64,000 nucleotides of DNA from Bin5 sp009843665 (GTDB lineage: Bacteria > Chloroflexota > Anaerolineae > Caldilineales > Caldilineaceae), in assembly GCA_965220285.1 (NCBI GenBank), contig OZ244818.1, positions 2,604,001 to 2,668,000 of the forward strand. Reading direction: 5' to 3'. Within the stretch, counting starts at the first letter, position 1; every line of letters begins with the position of its first letter. This document shows positions 9,440 to 23,296 of the stretch, in pieces. The notes below the pieces were generated by a model. That model saw only the letters and a list, made by a program, of their open reading frames with translations. It searched no databases and was not told the origin of the DNA. The translations under genes and the position numbers were made by a program.

Positions 9440-10876
9440 GTGAACAGGGCCAACGCCTTGCGTGAGCTTCTGCGCAGCGGGCCGGGCTTCGGCGGCGTCA
9501 GCCTGTTGGGCCTGCTGATCGTGGTGGCACTCTATGTACTCCTCGTATTTCCACTGGACTTCGGCGAGAGCCAGTGGAGCAGTCCCATCGTCTGGGTGGA
9601 CAACCCTAAAGCGGTGCCGCCGGCCTGGACTAACTCATTTCGCCGGGAGGCCCGGCCACACCACCGCGTCTTCGAGGGTACGGAGCCGCAAACTGTGCAG
9701 ATGGCTCGCAGCGGGCCGGTCCATAGCTGGCGTTTCCCCTTGATCTATGCCTCTTCTCACCCGCCGACCTTTCTGGCCGTCACCCTCGCTGACGTCAAAT
9801 ACGCAGAGCGGCCGCCCCTGGTGTTGATCTCGCTCAAACGGCCGGACGGCAAACAGCTGCGCATATACCGCCACACGGTGCGCGGGCCCCGTGAAGGTGA
9901 GAGCGGACCGTTCCTGCGCTATGGGCAAACGCCGCTGCGGGTGCAGCTGAGCACCGACGAAGCAACCGTGACCGCGGTGCAGAATTTCCTTGCCGACGAG
10001 TTTGATCTGCGACTGGACGGCGCGCAGATCGGCGGACGCGTAGATCGTTTCCTCTTTGGCGTCCCCACCGGCGACTCTGAGGAAGCTTTCGCGCCTCTGA
10101 CCGGCGACTACGAGATCATCGTCCAGGCTGCAATGCGGGATGAGGGCGACAGTGTGGGGAAAGTGCGCTTCGTCGTGGGCGGCGCGGTGTTCGGCCTGAT
10201 GGGCACCGACAGCCTGGGCAGAGACCTGGCCCGGGGCCTGCTGTTCGGGTTGCCCGTCGCGCTCTTCATCGGCATCATCGCCGCCCTGATGTCCACTGCG
10301 ATCGGCACATCGCTGGGCATAGCCAGCGGTTACCTGGGCGGACGTGCCGACATCACGATCCAGCGCATCTCCGATATCGTTGCCAACGTGCCTGTGCTGC
10401 CGCTGCTCATCTTCATGCTTTTCATCGTCGGCCCCAGCCTGTGGATGATCATCTTCATCCTCGTCATCTTCGGTTGGCCGGGCCTGACCATCCAGATTCG
10501 TAGTATGGTCCTCCACGTGCGCACCAACCAGTTGGTCGAAGCCATTCAGAGCCTGGGCGCGTCGCGGCGGCGGGTGATGTTCCGCCATATCCTGCCCCAG
10601 ATCACCCCCTACGTCTTCGCCCAACTCATCTTCGGCGCCCCCGCCGCGATTCTGTCCGAAGCGGGCCTCAGCTTTCTCGGCCTCGGCGATCCCTCCATCC
10701 CCACCTGGGGACAGATACTCGAGGCTGGCTTCCGCACCGGCGGCATCTATCTTGGCTACTGGTGGTGGATCGTGCCTCCCGGTCTCTGCATCGTCATTAC
10801 CGCCCTCACCTTCATGCTGCTTGGATTGGGAATTGAACCGGTGGTGAACCCGCGGCTGAGGAGGTCCCCGCCATGA
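9440..10876 (+). CDS. Peptide-type ABC transporter permease (DppC/OppC family) with a large extracytoplasmic insert
   Basis: Start GTG 9440 lies 7-8 bases after GAGGAGGAAAA. The 478-residue product is much longer than the usual roughly 300. Between the first helix (about 18-36) and the canonical GTDSLGRDL motif at about residue 255 there is an insert of over 200 residues, predicted to be outside the membrane and of beta-rich look. The C-terminal core has five helices and an intact EAA loop (EAIQSLGASRRRVMFRHILP), so it should work as the second channel subunit. The stop overlaps the ATG of the following ATPase by four bases (ATGA), indicating coupled translation. The insert may contact the two membrane-anchored surface proteins of the locus; that is inference. 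Confidence 0.88.
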   Translation: MNRANALRELLRSGPGFGGVSLLGLLIVVALYVLLVFPLDFGESQWSSPIVWVDNPKAVPPAWTNSFRREARPHHRVFEGTEPQTVQMARSGPVHSWRFPLIYASSHPPTFLAVTLADVKYAERPPLVLISLKRPDGKQLRIYRHTVRGPREGESGPFLRYGQTPLRVQLSTDEATVTAVQNFLADEFDLRLDGAQIGGRVDRFLFGVPTGDSEEAFAPLTGDYEIIVQAAMRDEGDSVGKVRFVVGGAVFGLMGTDSLGRDLARGLLFGLPVALFIGIIAALMSTAIGTSLGIASGYLGGRADITIQRISDIVANVPVLPLLIFMLFIVGPSLWMIIFILVIFGWPGLTIQIRSMVLHVRTNQLVEAIQSLGASRRRVMFRHILPQITPYVFAQLIFGAPAAILSEAGLSFLGLGDPSIPTWGQILEAGFRTGGIYLGYWWWIVPPGLCIVITALTFMLLGLGIEPVVNPRLRRSPP

Positions 10877-11838
10877 CATCGCTCCTCGACGTCCGCGCTC
10901 TCACCTTCCACTATGCCGACCGGGCCGGCGCCGTGCGCGCGGTGGACAACGTCTCCTTTTCCCTCGCGCGCGGCGGCTCTGCCCTCGGTCTGGTGGGTGA
11001 ATCGGGCAGCGGCAAATCCTCGCTCGCCCTCGCCATCATGCGCATGCTGCCCACAAACGTGGCCCGCTATGACGGCGAAATTTGGTTGAACGGGCAGGAG
11101 CTTCTCGGCATGACGGACGACCGTTTTCGGCAGGAGATTCGCTGGCAGAAACTTTCCCTGGTTCCCCAGGGCGCGCAGAACGGCCTTAACCCTGTCCTTC
11201 GTGTAGGGGAGCAGATCATCGAACCGCTGATGGTGGGCGGAACCGTCGCTAAACAGGAGGCGATCGCCCGCGCCCTGGAACTGCTGGCCTATGTGGGGCT
11301 GCCCGCAGATGTTTATGACCGCTATCCGCATGAACTGAGCGGCGGCATGAAGCAGCGTGCCATGATCGCGGCCGCCCTGATCCTGGAGCCGCCCGTGGTC
11401 ATCATGGATGAACCCACTTCGGCCTTGGACGCCAGCGTTCAGACCCAGATCACCAACCTGCTCAAACGGCTGAAGCAGGATATGAACCTGGCCATCATCT
11501 TTATCACGCATGACATCGCCCTGGCGAGCGACGTGTGCGACGATCTGGCCGTGGTCTATGCGGGGGAAATTGTCGAGATCGGCAGCGCCGACCAGGTGCT
11601 GCTGCACCCCACCCACCCCTATACGCAGCGGCTTTTGGCAAGCATTCCCCGGCTTCACGGTGACACGCTGCCGCAGTTCATCCCCGGTGCCCCGCCGGAC
11701 CTGCGCGAGCCGCCCGCGGGTTGCCGTTTCCACCCGCGCTGCCCCCTGGTATTTGCGCCGTGCGCGCAGGAAAGCCCGCCGGCCTTTGAACCGGCGGAGG
11801 GTCAAATGGCGAAATGCTGGCTGTTTGAGGATGGGTAG
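10873..11838 (+). CDS. Oligopeptide/dipeptide ABC transporter ATP-binding protein (OppD/DppD type)
   Basis: A 321-residue ATPase whose ATG overlaps the permease stop. It has Walker A GESGSGKSS at about 38-46 and a Q-loop in SLVPQGAQ. The signature is LSGGMKQRAMIAAAL, Walker B and catalytic Glu are VVIMDEPTSALD, and the switch His is in ITHD. The C-terminal oligopeptide-type extension (GCRFHPRCP) is present. It pairs with the ATPase at 1677-2702. It is the last gene before the rRNA operon, which converges from the other strand. Confidence 0.9.
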   Translation: MTSLLDVRALTFHYADRAGAVRAVDNVSFSLARGGSALGLVGESGSGKSSLALAIMRMLPTNVARYDGEIWLNGQELLGMTDDRFRQEIRWQKLSLVPQGAQNGLNPVLRVGEQIIEPLMVGGTVAKQEAIARALELLAYVGLPADVYDRYPHELSGGMKQRAMIAAALILEPPVVIMDEPTSALDASVQTQITNLLKRLKQDMNLAIIFITHDIALASDVCDDLAVVYAGEIVEIGSADQVLLHPTHPYTQRLLASIPRLHGDTLPQFIPGAPPDLREPPAGCRFHPRCPLVFAPCAQESPPAFEPAEGQMAKCWLFEDG

Positions 11839-11894
11839 GGGAGCGGTGAAAGACCGAAGCGATATTCCTGGCAACGCGGGCAGGCGCGCCCACA

Positions 11895-11924
11895 TGAAAA
11901 CGAAAAACTCCCGTTAAGGGAGTC
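11895..11924 (-). terminator. Rho-independent terminator of the rRNA operon
   Basis: On the minus strand a stem ACTCCC/GGGAGT (11907-11912 with 11918-11923, five-base loop) is followed by TTTTTC and a second T run. It lies about 30 bases past the 5S 3' end. Confidence 0.8.
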
Positions 11925-11956
11925 TCCGAGCTACTGATATATAAGAAAGAGGAGGT

Positions 11957-12068
11957 TGGCAGCGGTCTACTCTCACACGGGGTCGCCCCCGCACTACCAT
12001 CGACGCTGGTGGACTTTACTGCCGGGTTCGGGATGGGACCGGGTGTCTCCCCACCGCTCTTGCCACCA
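11957..12068 (-). rRNA. rrf: 5S ribosomal RNA
   Basis: The minus strand contains the universal 5S core CCCATCCCGAACCCGG followed by AGTAAAG. The ends pair (TGGTGGCAAGAGCGG with CCGCTGCCA), giving about 112 nt. It follows the 23S gene after a 217-base spacer. Ends are good to a few bases. Confidence 0.93.
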
Positions 12069-12234
12069 ACTCCTCTTTGCTCACGCAGGTTGTCATGTGC
12101 GAGTGGTCTGTGACGTACGTGCATGCTGAGAACTGCATTGTGTGCAGTGCAATCTGCCTTGCAGCGTCGTCGCTACGCGGTTGCGTTACAGCGCTGCCTG
12201 CATGCCGTCGGTCATACCACGCGCATGGCACACT

Positions 12235-12265
12235 AGGAACTGAACAGGATAAAGAAGTACTACTA
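12235..12265 (-). other. 3' arm of the 23S rRNA processing stem
   Basis: This stretch is complementary, with only a few mismatches over 30 bases, to 15281-15310 on the other side of the 23S gene (share of ATCCT-TTCAGTT). Such flanking stems are the RNase III-type cleavage sites that release pre-23S rRNA. Confidence 0.65.
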
Positions 12266-12285
12266 CAGGCGCAGGATATACATAC

Positions 12286-15227
<2,942 letters not shown>

Positions 15228-15280
15228 TGCTGTGTTTGTGCGCGACAACCTCGCAGCTGCCGCACCCTTCCTACTCCTAC

Positions 15281-15310
15281 AGCAGTTCTTCTCTATCCTA
15301 TTCAGTTCTT
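15281..15310 (-). other. 5' arm of the 23S rRNA processing stem
   Basis: This is the partner of 12235-12265, as described there. It lies between tRNA-Ile and the 23S start. Confidence 0.65.
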
Positions 15311-15318
15311 AATGTGCC
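15308..15318 (-). promoter_or_regulatory. boxA-like antitermination site ahead of 23S
   Basis: On the minus strand GGCACATTAAG resembles the rRNA boxA consensus (TGCTCTTTAACA). The same GGCACATTAA string recurs in the 16S leader at 17426-17437. Many rRNA operons carry one boxA before 16S and one before 23S. Confidence 0.45.
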
Positions 15319-15462
15319 ATCCCTGCTTACTACTCTTACTGCTTCACAGCCGACCAGGCTTCCTGCACCCAGCCTCCTGCACAGCCGGCCGGGCCTGCAG
15401 AACCCTTCCTCGCTGCCATCGCTCAGCTCCAACGCATACTCCCCGCTTCAGCCAAACGACTG

Positions 15463-15536
<74 letters not shown>

Positions 15537-15570
15537 TTCTTCCACTTGCCCTGCCTTCACCTTCAGAGGC

Positions 15571-15618
15571 ACGTTAACCCCTGAAAAGTGGCAAGATAAC
15601 CGGCCTTCACAGACCTTT
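15571..15618 (-). other. 3' arm of the 16S rRNA processing stem
   Basis: This segment is largely complementary to 17391-17438 upstream of 16S, including an unbroken stretch with TTATCTTGCCACT. It would form the long stem from which pre-16S rRNA is cut. Confidence 0.65.
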
Positions 15619-15703
15619 ACTGCTGCGGCGTCTCCGCTTCCACAACAGCTCAGCCTCTGCTCTCTGCAGACACTGCGCTGCCTCCACAGATTCGCCTTCG
15701 CTT

Positions 15704-17228
<1,525 letters not shown>

Positions 17229-17390
17229 TTTCGCCGATGCCACACAAACATACCTCAACCTCCCGGTACGCTGCGTAACATCAGCACTTCTACGCAAAGC
17301 TCATTCAAACTCTCAAGTCATCTCGCCCCCGTTCCGCCCCTCGTCCCAACCAAAGGCCAGGACGCAGAACAGAACGAAAACGACTGACAG

Positions 17391-17438
17391 GTCTGCTGGA
17401 CTCGCTTATCTTGCCACTCTTCAGCTGTTAATGTGCCA
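17391..17438 (-). other. 5' arm of the 16S rRNA processing stem with boxA-like site
   Basis: This is the partner of 15571-15618. It contains GGCACATTAACA on the minus strand (17426-17437), a good match to the boxA antitermination element placed between the promoter and 16S. Confidence 0.6.
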
Positions 17439-17601
17439 CAACTTCGTTACTCTACTACATAATCGACCGCCAAACCAAATCCCGATCCAACTGATCTGTT
17501 ATACGGTTTGGCCATTGATTTCCCCCGTCCCCAGCCTACGGTTTCCCAGACGTTTCTGCAGTAATCGCCCGGATACCAGAGATCGAGGGACAAGAATGAC
17601 C

Positions 17602-17630
17602 AATTTACCCCAGCATCACACCCCTGTCAA
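17602..17630 (-). promoter_or_regulatory. Sigma70-type promoter of the rRNA operon
   Basis: On the minus strand a perfect -35 TTGACA (17625-17630) and a -10 TAAATT (17602-17607) are separated by exactly 17 bases. It lies about 370 bases before the 16S 5' end and upstream of the boxA-like site. Confidence 0.75.
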
Positions 17631-17733
17631 ATTTCGATCAAGCTGAAATCTCGAAAGCCCCTTGCAGCCAGACCCGGTTCAATCCTGGAAAGACTTTGCC
17701 AGTTGCAGATTCCCTGGACGAGAGTCCACAAGG

Positions 17734-19503
17734 TCAGGGCACTTCCTGAGCGTGCCCCCAAAGACGGGCATAATCGGCAAAATTGCGAAGCAACTCGTCG
17801 TGGCGCCCCTGAGCGACCAGGACTCCGTGGTCCAGAAACGCCACCCTGTCTGCCCTTTGGGCCGTCGTTTCCCGGTGCGCAATGACGATCACGGTACGCC
17901 CTTCCATCAGCCGTCGCATCGCCCGTACAACCAGGGCTTCCGTTCCGGGGTCGACGTTGGAGAGGGCTTCATCCAGGATGGCGACCTCGGGGTTGACCAA
18001 CGCGACTCGGGATAGCGAGACCAGCTGGCGCTCTCCCGCCGATAGCCGCGCCCCGCGTGCGTCCACCTGCGTAAGCAGACCATCAGGGAATTGACCGAAG
18101 CGCTCCTCAAGCCCAAGGTCCGAGACCACTTTGGAGATATCCGCATCAGAAGTCTCCGGCCGGAACAGTCCGATGTTCTCGGCCACGGTACCTCGGAAAA
18201 GGTGGCCCTCCTGCGGCAGCAGGACGATGCGGCGCCGGATGCTGGCCAGAGTGGCGTCTCGGAGATCCAGCCCACCGTACGATATATGTCCATGTTCGGG
18301 GTCATACAGCCTGGCCAGCAGTCGGGCCAAAGTGGATTTGCCCGCGCCCGTATGCCCCACCAGCGCCAGCGTCTCGCCGGGCTGAACGGACAGGTTAATG
18401 TCCGTGAGGACTTGCGTCCCTCTTGTATAGGAAAAGGTGACGTTCCTGGCTTCCAGAGGGCCCGAGGTTGAAAGCGCCACCGCACTAGGCCGCTCTTGGA
18501 TCTCCAGCGGCACATCCAGCAGGGCAAAGATGCGTCCCAGCGACGCTTTCGCTGACTGGGCGTCGCCGATGAGTCGGCCCAAAGACTCCAAGGGTCCGAA
18601 AATCCGGGTAAGCGAGAGCACGAAGGCGGACACGATGCCGACGGTGACCATATCCACCGTGTTCAAACCAGCTCCTACGCCGAGAATCGCTGCCGTGACG
18701 AAGACCCAGGTGAACTCCAGCCAGGGGAAATAGCGGTTATTCACGCTGACCACCTGCATGCGCGCCTCATACTCACCGTCCTGGCAACGGTCTATGAACT
18801 CCCCCCAGGACTTCAGCCGTCGAAACAGGTGCAGAGACCGGGCGCCGGTGAGGCCTTGCTCGATCACGTCCAGGCTTGCTGCATACCGCTCCCGGTTGTT
18901 GCGTTGCGCCGGCTCCGCCCTGCGCATGTACCGCCGCGACAACCACCGCAGCATGGGGACCGCAATCAGGCTGACGGCCAGCAGAGGGGGCGAGAGGCTG
19001 CCCATGACCACGATGCCCAGCCCAAGGAGCAGTACACCAGTCAGGAGACTGGACATGCCGCTGCGGACGAACGAGGAAAGGGTCTGGACATCGTCGCTGG
19101 CGCGGGCGATCAGCGCCCCCGTGTTGTGGGCGTCGTAGAAGCGGAGAGAGAGTTGAGAAAGATGCTCGAATACTCGATTCCTTAAGCGGGCGAGGTACCG
19201 TTCTCCCACCCAGGCGAACAGGATCAGGTGCCCGGCGGTCAGGACTGCTTCAGCGGCCACCGCCCCAAGCAGCAGGAATATGCTCAGGCTCAGGGCGTTC
19301 ATGTCTTTTTCAATGACGCCGCGATCAATGACCCAGGAGATCAGCACCGGTTGGGCGAGCGTCGCGCAGACAGTCCCAATCAGCAGCACCGACGCCGCGA
19401 GCGCGGGCCAGCGCAAGGAAGCGCCAAACTCCAGGCCGCGTTGTAGCGGCCGGTGGGCGAAGGGGGCGATAGCAAAGGGCGAAGCATCTGTTGTGGTGGT
19501 CAC
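17734..19503 (-). CDS. ABC half-transporter of exporter fold, catalytically intact partner
   Basis: A 589-residue protein with six N-terminal helices and a C-terminal ATPase. The GTG start overlaps the preceding stop (GTGA) and follows GGAG; the longer frame to 19554 is not needed. ATPase motifs are Walker A GHTGAGKST, Q-loop VLLPQEGHLF, a variant signature LSAGERQ and Walker B AILDEALSNVD with the catalytic Glu. The H-loop His is present in VIAHRETT. Both preceding genes (19500-21251 and 21427-23190) have degenerate ATPase motifs, so this protein likely supplies the active half of a heterodimer. Exporter-fold heterodimers can export drugs or lipids or, in the Irt/Ybt group, import siderophores. 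It is the last gene of the long minus-strand run. Confidence 0.85.
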   Translation of the reverse strand: MTTTTDASPFAIAPFAHRPLQRGLEFGASLRWPALAASVLLIGTVCATLAQPVLISWVIDRGVIEKDMNALSLSIFLLLGAVAAEAVLTAGHLILFAWVGERYLARLRNRVFEHLSQLSLRFYDAHNTGALIARASDDVQTLSSFVRSGMSSLLTGVLLLGLGIVVMGSLSPPLLAVSLIAVPMLRWLSRRYMRRAEPAQRNNRERYAASLDVIEQGLTGARSLHLFRRLKSWGEFIDRCQDGEYEARMQVVSVNNRYFPWLEFTWVFVTAAILGVGAGLNTVDMVTVGIVSAFVLSLTRIFGPLESLGRLIGDAQSAKASLGRIFALLDVPLEIQERPSAVALSTSGPLEARNVTFSYTRGTQVLTDINLSVQPGETLALVGHTGAGKSTLARLLARLYDPEHGHISYGGLDLRDATLASIRRRIVLLPQEGHLFRGTVAENIGLFRPETSDADISKVVSDLGLEERFGQFPDGLLTQVDARGARLSAGERQLVSLSRVALVNPEVAILDEALSNVDPGTEALVVRAMRRLMEGRTVIVIAHRETTAQRADRVAFLDHGVLVAQGRHDELLRNFADYARLWGHAQEVP

Positions 19504-21251
19504 AGTTCGTCTCCACCGCTTAAAACCTGCCGGTAGAGGGGCGTCGAATTCCACAACTGTTCGTCGGTTCCCTCCGCGGCGATCTTTCCGGCATCAAGTA
19601 ACAACACCCTGTCGCCGCGGGCTGCGACGCGGCGGCGTTGGGTGGCGACCAGCATCGTTCTCTCTGGACCGGCGCTGGTCAGTCCGTCCCAGATAGCGGC
19701 ATCGGTAGAGGGGTCCAATGAGGAGGAGGCATCGTCCAGCAACAGGATGCGCGGCTCGACCAGGATCGCGCGTGCTAGGGTGATGTGCTGCCGCTGGCCA
19801 CCGGAGAGTGTCAGGCCCCGTTCGCCGATTCTGGACCCGTATCCGTCCGGCATCTCCATGATGAACTGATGGGCCTGGGCCAGCTGCGCAGCACGCTCGA
19901 TCTCGGCCTGTGATGCCTCCGGCATGCCCAGAGAGATGTTGGCGGCTAAGGTGTCTCGGAAAAGCACGGCGTCGTCGGAGGCCAGGCAAACGGCCGAGCG
20001 CAGCTCCTCCAGGCAGAGGTTGCGCACGTTGATGCCGCTGAGGAAAATATCGCCCTCATCGGGGTCGTAGAGGCGCGGCGGCAAGTTCAGCAAAGTGCTC
20101 TTGCCGGAGCCGGACTTGCCCACCAGGACGACCACCTCGCCTGCGCGCACCTTCAGCGAGACGTTGTCCAGGATCCGCCGCCCACCGAATTTCACGGTAA
20201 CGTTGGCGAACTGCAGCGTGCCGCCTGAAGGAGGTAAGGCCGCCGCTACAGGCGGGTTGGAGATGGCGGGCTCGACGCTGAGAACGGCGTTGATCCGTCC
20301 TGCCGAGGCCTTGGCCTGCATGATAAAGTTGAACCGCTCCAGCAGCCCCAGGATGCGGTTCGTGAGTCGGACCATCCAGGCGCTGAAGGCGAGCAGCATA
20401 CCCACCGTCACCTCTCCGGAGATCGCCCACCGGCCGCCCCACCAGAGCAGCGCCACCATGGCCAGAGCCGGCAGGGAACCCCCAAAGACCGTATACACCG
20501 TATCCAGCCGGACCAGGGCCATGGCACGGGCGGCGATCGCCGTGCTGGCGGGTTCGTAACGGCTTCTCTGGTGCGGCTCCACGCCGAAGCCTCTGATTAC
20601 CCGTACGCCGAAGATGTTCTCATGCAGAATACCGGTGAGCCTGGCCGCCGCCTCCCGCAGCGCCACCGTTCGGCTTTCATAAGCCTGCTTGACCACGGCC
20701 GAAAGCAGTACCACCAGCGGGATGAAACCAGTACCAATGAGACCCAAACTCGGGTTCATCTGGAGCATGAGGAAAACAGTCAGAATCATACCTAATGAGT
20801 AGGCGACCGTTGTCGCGATGATTCCTATGAACGTATTGATGGCGCTGATGTCGGTGGACATCCGGGTCAGCAGATCACCCCGGTCGGCCCGGTCGTGGAA
20901 GCCGGTGTCCAGCCCCAGAACATGGCGGAACAGCTGGCCGCGCAGTCCCAGAGAGCCGAATGTCCTGGCCCGGGTGGCCGCGCTGTTGCGCATACCGCTC
21001 AGAACTGCGGTCAGCACCCCAATGACCACAAGCGCTGTCAGCCAGATGGCCAGCCGCTTCCAGTCTCTCGGCACCAGCCCCTCGTCAATGGCGCGCTGGG
21101 CCAGGAAGGGGACAATCACCACGGTCGCCTCCCACGCCAGCCCCACGGTCACGGCGCGGAACACGTAGCTGCGTCCCTTGCGCCATGCGTAACCGATAGC
21201 CCCTTCGGGCCTGCTGTTCGATTGACGGGCTTCGGCAACTGGTAAGGTCAA
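19500..21251 (-). CDS. ABC half-transporter of exporter fold with degenerate ATPase site (copy 2)
   Basis: A 583-residue protein with six helices and an ATPase domain. An in-frame TGA lies just upstream, and TTG 21251 follows GGGTGAG at proper spacing; the N-terminus aligns with the ATG-started paralogue at 21427-23190. Walker A is normal (GKSGSGKST). The Q-loop reads VCLASDDAVLF without Gln, the signature is LSGGQRQHITLARA, the catalytic Glu is replaced by Asp (LLLDDASSSLD) and the H-loop His by Gln (VATQRRR). Such changes are known in the inactive site of heterodimeric exporters. It is very similar along its whole length to its neighbour, showing a tandem duplication, and is translationally coupled to the intact partner at 17734-19503. 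Confidence 0.85.
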   Translation of the reverse strand: MTLPVAEARQSNSRPEGAIGYAWRKGRSYVFRAVTVGLAWEATVVIVPFLAQRAIDEGLVPRDWKRLAIWLTALVVIGVLTAVLSGMRNSAATRARTFGSLGLRGQLFRHVLGLDTGFHDRADRGDLLTRMSTDISAINTFIGIIATTVAYSLGMILTVFLMLQMNPSLGLIGTGFIPLVVLLSAVVKQAYESRTVALREAAARLTGILHENIFGVRVIRGFGVEPHQRSRYEPASTAIAARAMALVRLDTVYTVFGGSLPALAMVALLWWGGRWAISGEVTVGMLLAFSAWMVRLTNRILGLLERFNFIMQAKASAGRINAVLSVEPAISNPPVAAALPPSGGTLQFANVTVKFGGRRILDNVSLKVRAGEVVVLVGKSGSGKSTLLNLPPRLYDPDEGDIFLSGINVRNLCLEELRSAVCLASDDAVLFRDTLAANISLGMPEASQAEIERAAQLAQAHQFIMEMPDGYGSRIGERGLTLSGGQRQHITLARAILVEPRILLLDDASSSLDPSTDAAIWDGLTSAGPERTMLVATQRRRVAARGDRVLLLDAGKIAAEGTDEQLWNSTPLYRQVLSGGDEL

Positions 21252-21426
21252 TTCGTAAACTCACCCGATTAACTGTCACTGACGGCATACTCGTACCGCG
21301 ATCTTCAAGGCCGGATGCACATTTATCGCAGGTCCATCTGACCGAGTAAACAAAGGCTTTCGCCTGCCTTGCGGCTGCAGCACTGCCGTTGGAGAGACCG
21401 GTCTTGCACAAGGCAGTGTAGTGAAT

Positions 21427-23190
21427 TCATCGCGGCGCTGATGCATCGTCTCCACTGCTTAAGACCTCCCGGTAGAGGGGCGTTGAACTCCACAACTGTA
21501 CGTCAGTCCCCTCCGCGGCGATCCTTCCGGCGTCGAGTAACACCACTCTGTCGGCGCGGGCTGCGACGCGGCGGCGCTGAGTCGCGACCAGCATCGTTCT
21601 CTGCTGCTCGCCGCCGGTCAGACCCTCCCAGATCGCGGCATCCGTCGCCGGGTCCAACGATGAGGAAGCATCGTCCAGCAACAGGACACGCGGCTCGACC
21701 AGGACCGCGCGCGCCAGGGAGACGCGTTGTCGCTGGCCGCCAGAGAGTGTCAGGCCCCGTTCGCCGATATCGGAGTCATATCCGTCCGGCATCTCCATGA
21801 TGAACTGGTGTGCTTGAGCGAGTCTGGCTGCCTGCTCGATCTCGGTCCGAGATGCCTCCGGCATGCCCAGGGAGATGTTGGCGGCTATGGTGTCGTGGAA
21901 GAGCACGGCGTCGTCGGAGGCCAGGCATACGGCCGTGCGCAGCTCCTCCAGAGCGAGTTCGCACACGTCGACACCATCGAGTAAGACTCCGCCTTCCGCG
22001 GGGTCGTAGAGGCGCGGCGGCAGGCTCAATAAAATGCTCTTGCCGGAGCCGGACTTGCCCACCAGCACGACCACCTCCCCTGCGCGTACCTCCAGGGAAA
22101 TGTTGTCCAGGATCCGCCGTTCACCGAAATGCACGGTAACGTTGGAGAACTGCAGCGCGCCGCCTGAAGGAGGCAGGCCCGCCGCAAGAGGCGGGTCGGA
22201 GATGGCAGGCTCGACGCTGAGCAAGGTGTTGATCCGTCCTGCCGAGGCCCTGGCCTGCATGAACCAGTTGAACCGTCCCAACAGGCCCAATGTGCGGCTG
22301 GTGAGCCGGACCATCCAGGCACTGAAGGCGAGCAACATACCCACCGTCACCTCGCCCGAGATCGCCCACCGGCCGCCCCACCAAAGCAGAGCAACCATGG
22401 CCAGAGTCGGGAGGGACCCCCCGATGAGCGTAAAAGATGCATTCAGACGAACCAGGGCCATGGCGCGGGCGATGATGTCGCTGCTGGCCGGTTCGAAACG
22501 GTTCCGCTGGTGCGACTCGACGCCAAAGCCTTTAATCACCCGTACGCCGAAGATGCTCTCATGCAGGATGCCGGTGAGCTTGGCCGCCGCCTCCCGCAGC
22601 GCCACCGTTCGGCTTTCAAAGGCTTTCCTGACTGCAGCGGAAAGTAGCAACAGGATCGGGATATATGCCGTACCGATGAGACCCAGCCTCAGGTCCATCT
22701 GAAGCATGAAAAGGACAATCAAGATCACGGCCACAAAATGGGCAACCCAAGTGACGATCAGATCGATGAAGAGGCTGATTGTCCTAACATCGGTAGATAT
22801 CCGGGTAAGCAGATCACCCCGGTCGGCCCGGTCGTGGAAGCCGGTGTCCAATCCCAGAACGTGACGGAACAGGCGGCCGCGCAGTCCCAGGTCGCTGTAG
22901 GCCCCGGCCTGAGTGGCCGCGCGATGACGCATACCACTGAAAACCGCGGTCAGCACGCCGCTGGCCACGAGCGCAGTAAGCCAGATCGACAACTGCCGCC
23001 AGTCTTTGGGTACCAGTCCCTCGTCAATAGCGCGCTGGGCCAGGAAGGGGACAACCACCACGGTCGCCTCCCACGCCATGCCCACGGCCGCACCGCGGAA
23101 CACTGCGCCGCGGCCCTTTCGCCAGGCGTATCCCAGGGCCTCTATAGGTTGTGTGCTGGATTGACGAACTTCGTCGGCTGTTACTGTCAT
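21427..23190 (-). CDS. ABC half-transporter of exporter fold with degenerate ATPase site (copy 1)
   Basis: A 587-residue paralogue of the next gene. The ATG follows AAGGGA. It has the same degenerate features: Q-loop CLASDDAVLF without Gln, LLLDDASSSLD with Asp for Glu, and VATQRRR with Gln for His. Its Walker A is further altered to GKSGSGKSI, with Ile replacing the Thr next to the phosphate-binding Lys and Ser. The membrane halves share long identical runs with copy 2 (for example WEATVV-VPFLAQRAIDEGLVP), so the duplication is recent or kept similar. A 175-base gap separates the copies, and only copy 2 is directly coupled to the intact partner. The two copies may compete for or alternate on the same partner. 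Confidence 0.85.
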   Translation of the reverse strand: MTVTADEVRQSSTQPIEALGYAWRKGRGAVFRGAAVGMAWEATVVVVPFLAQRAIDEGLVPKDWRQLSIWLTALVASGVLTAVFSGMRHRAATQAGAYSDLGLRGRLFRHVLGLDTGFHDRADRGDLLTRISTDVRTISLFIDLIVTWVAHFVAVILIVLFMLQMDLRLGLIGTAYIPILLLLSAAVRKAFESRTVALREAAAKLTGILHESIFGVRVIKGFGVESHQRNRFEPASSDIIARAMALVRLNASFTLIGGSLPTLAMVALLWWGGRWAISGEVTVGMLLAFSAWMVRLTSRTLGLLGRFNWFMQARASAGRINTLLSVEPAISDPPLAAGLPPSGGALQFSNVTVHFGERRILDNISLEVRAGEVVVLVGKSGSGKSILLSLPPRLYDPAEGGVLLDGVDVCELALEELRTAVCLASDDAVLFHDTIAANISLGMPEASRTEIEQAARLAQAHQFIMEMPDGYDSDIGERGLTLSGGQRQRVSLARAVLVEPRVLLLDDASSSLDPATDAAIWEGLTGGEQQRTMLVATQRRRVAARADRVVLLDAGRIAAEGTDVQLWSSTPLYREVLSSGDDASAPR

Positions 23191-23296
23191 TTCGTCCGTC
23201 CCTTAGGTGATACGTCTACAGGAGGCAAAAGAGGGACACGAGACTGGAATCCGTGCTGCTCCCCGCATCTGGCCAGACAATATCGCTCTGATCGAC

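Larger units (their letters stand above)
17229..17733. other. rRNA leader and promoter region without genes
   Basis: These 505 bases hold the 16S leader (processing stem arm, boxA-like site) and the promoter at 17602-17630. No open frame here looks like a protein. Confidence 0.7.

Noticed and set aside
9635..11895. Long minus-strand frames opposite the permease and ATPase genes
   Set aside because: Translations are rich in Gln, His, Asp and Arg without motifs; the plus-strand genes are clear family members.
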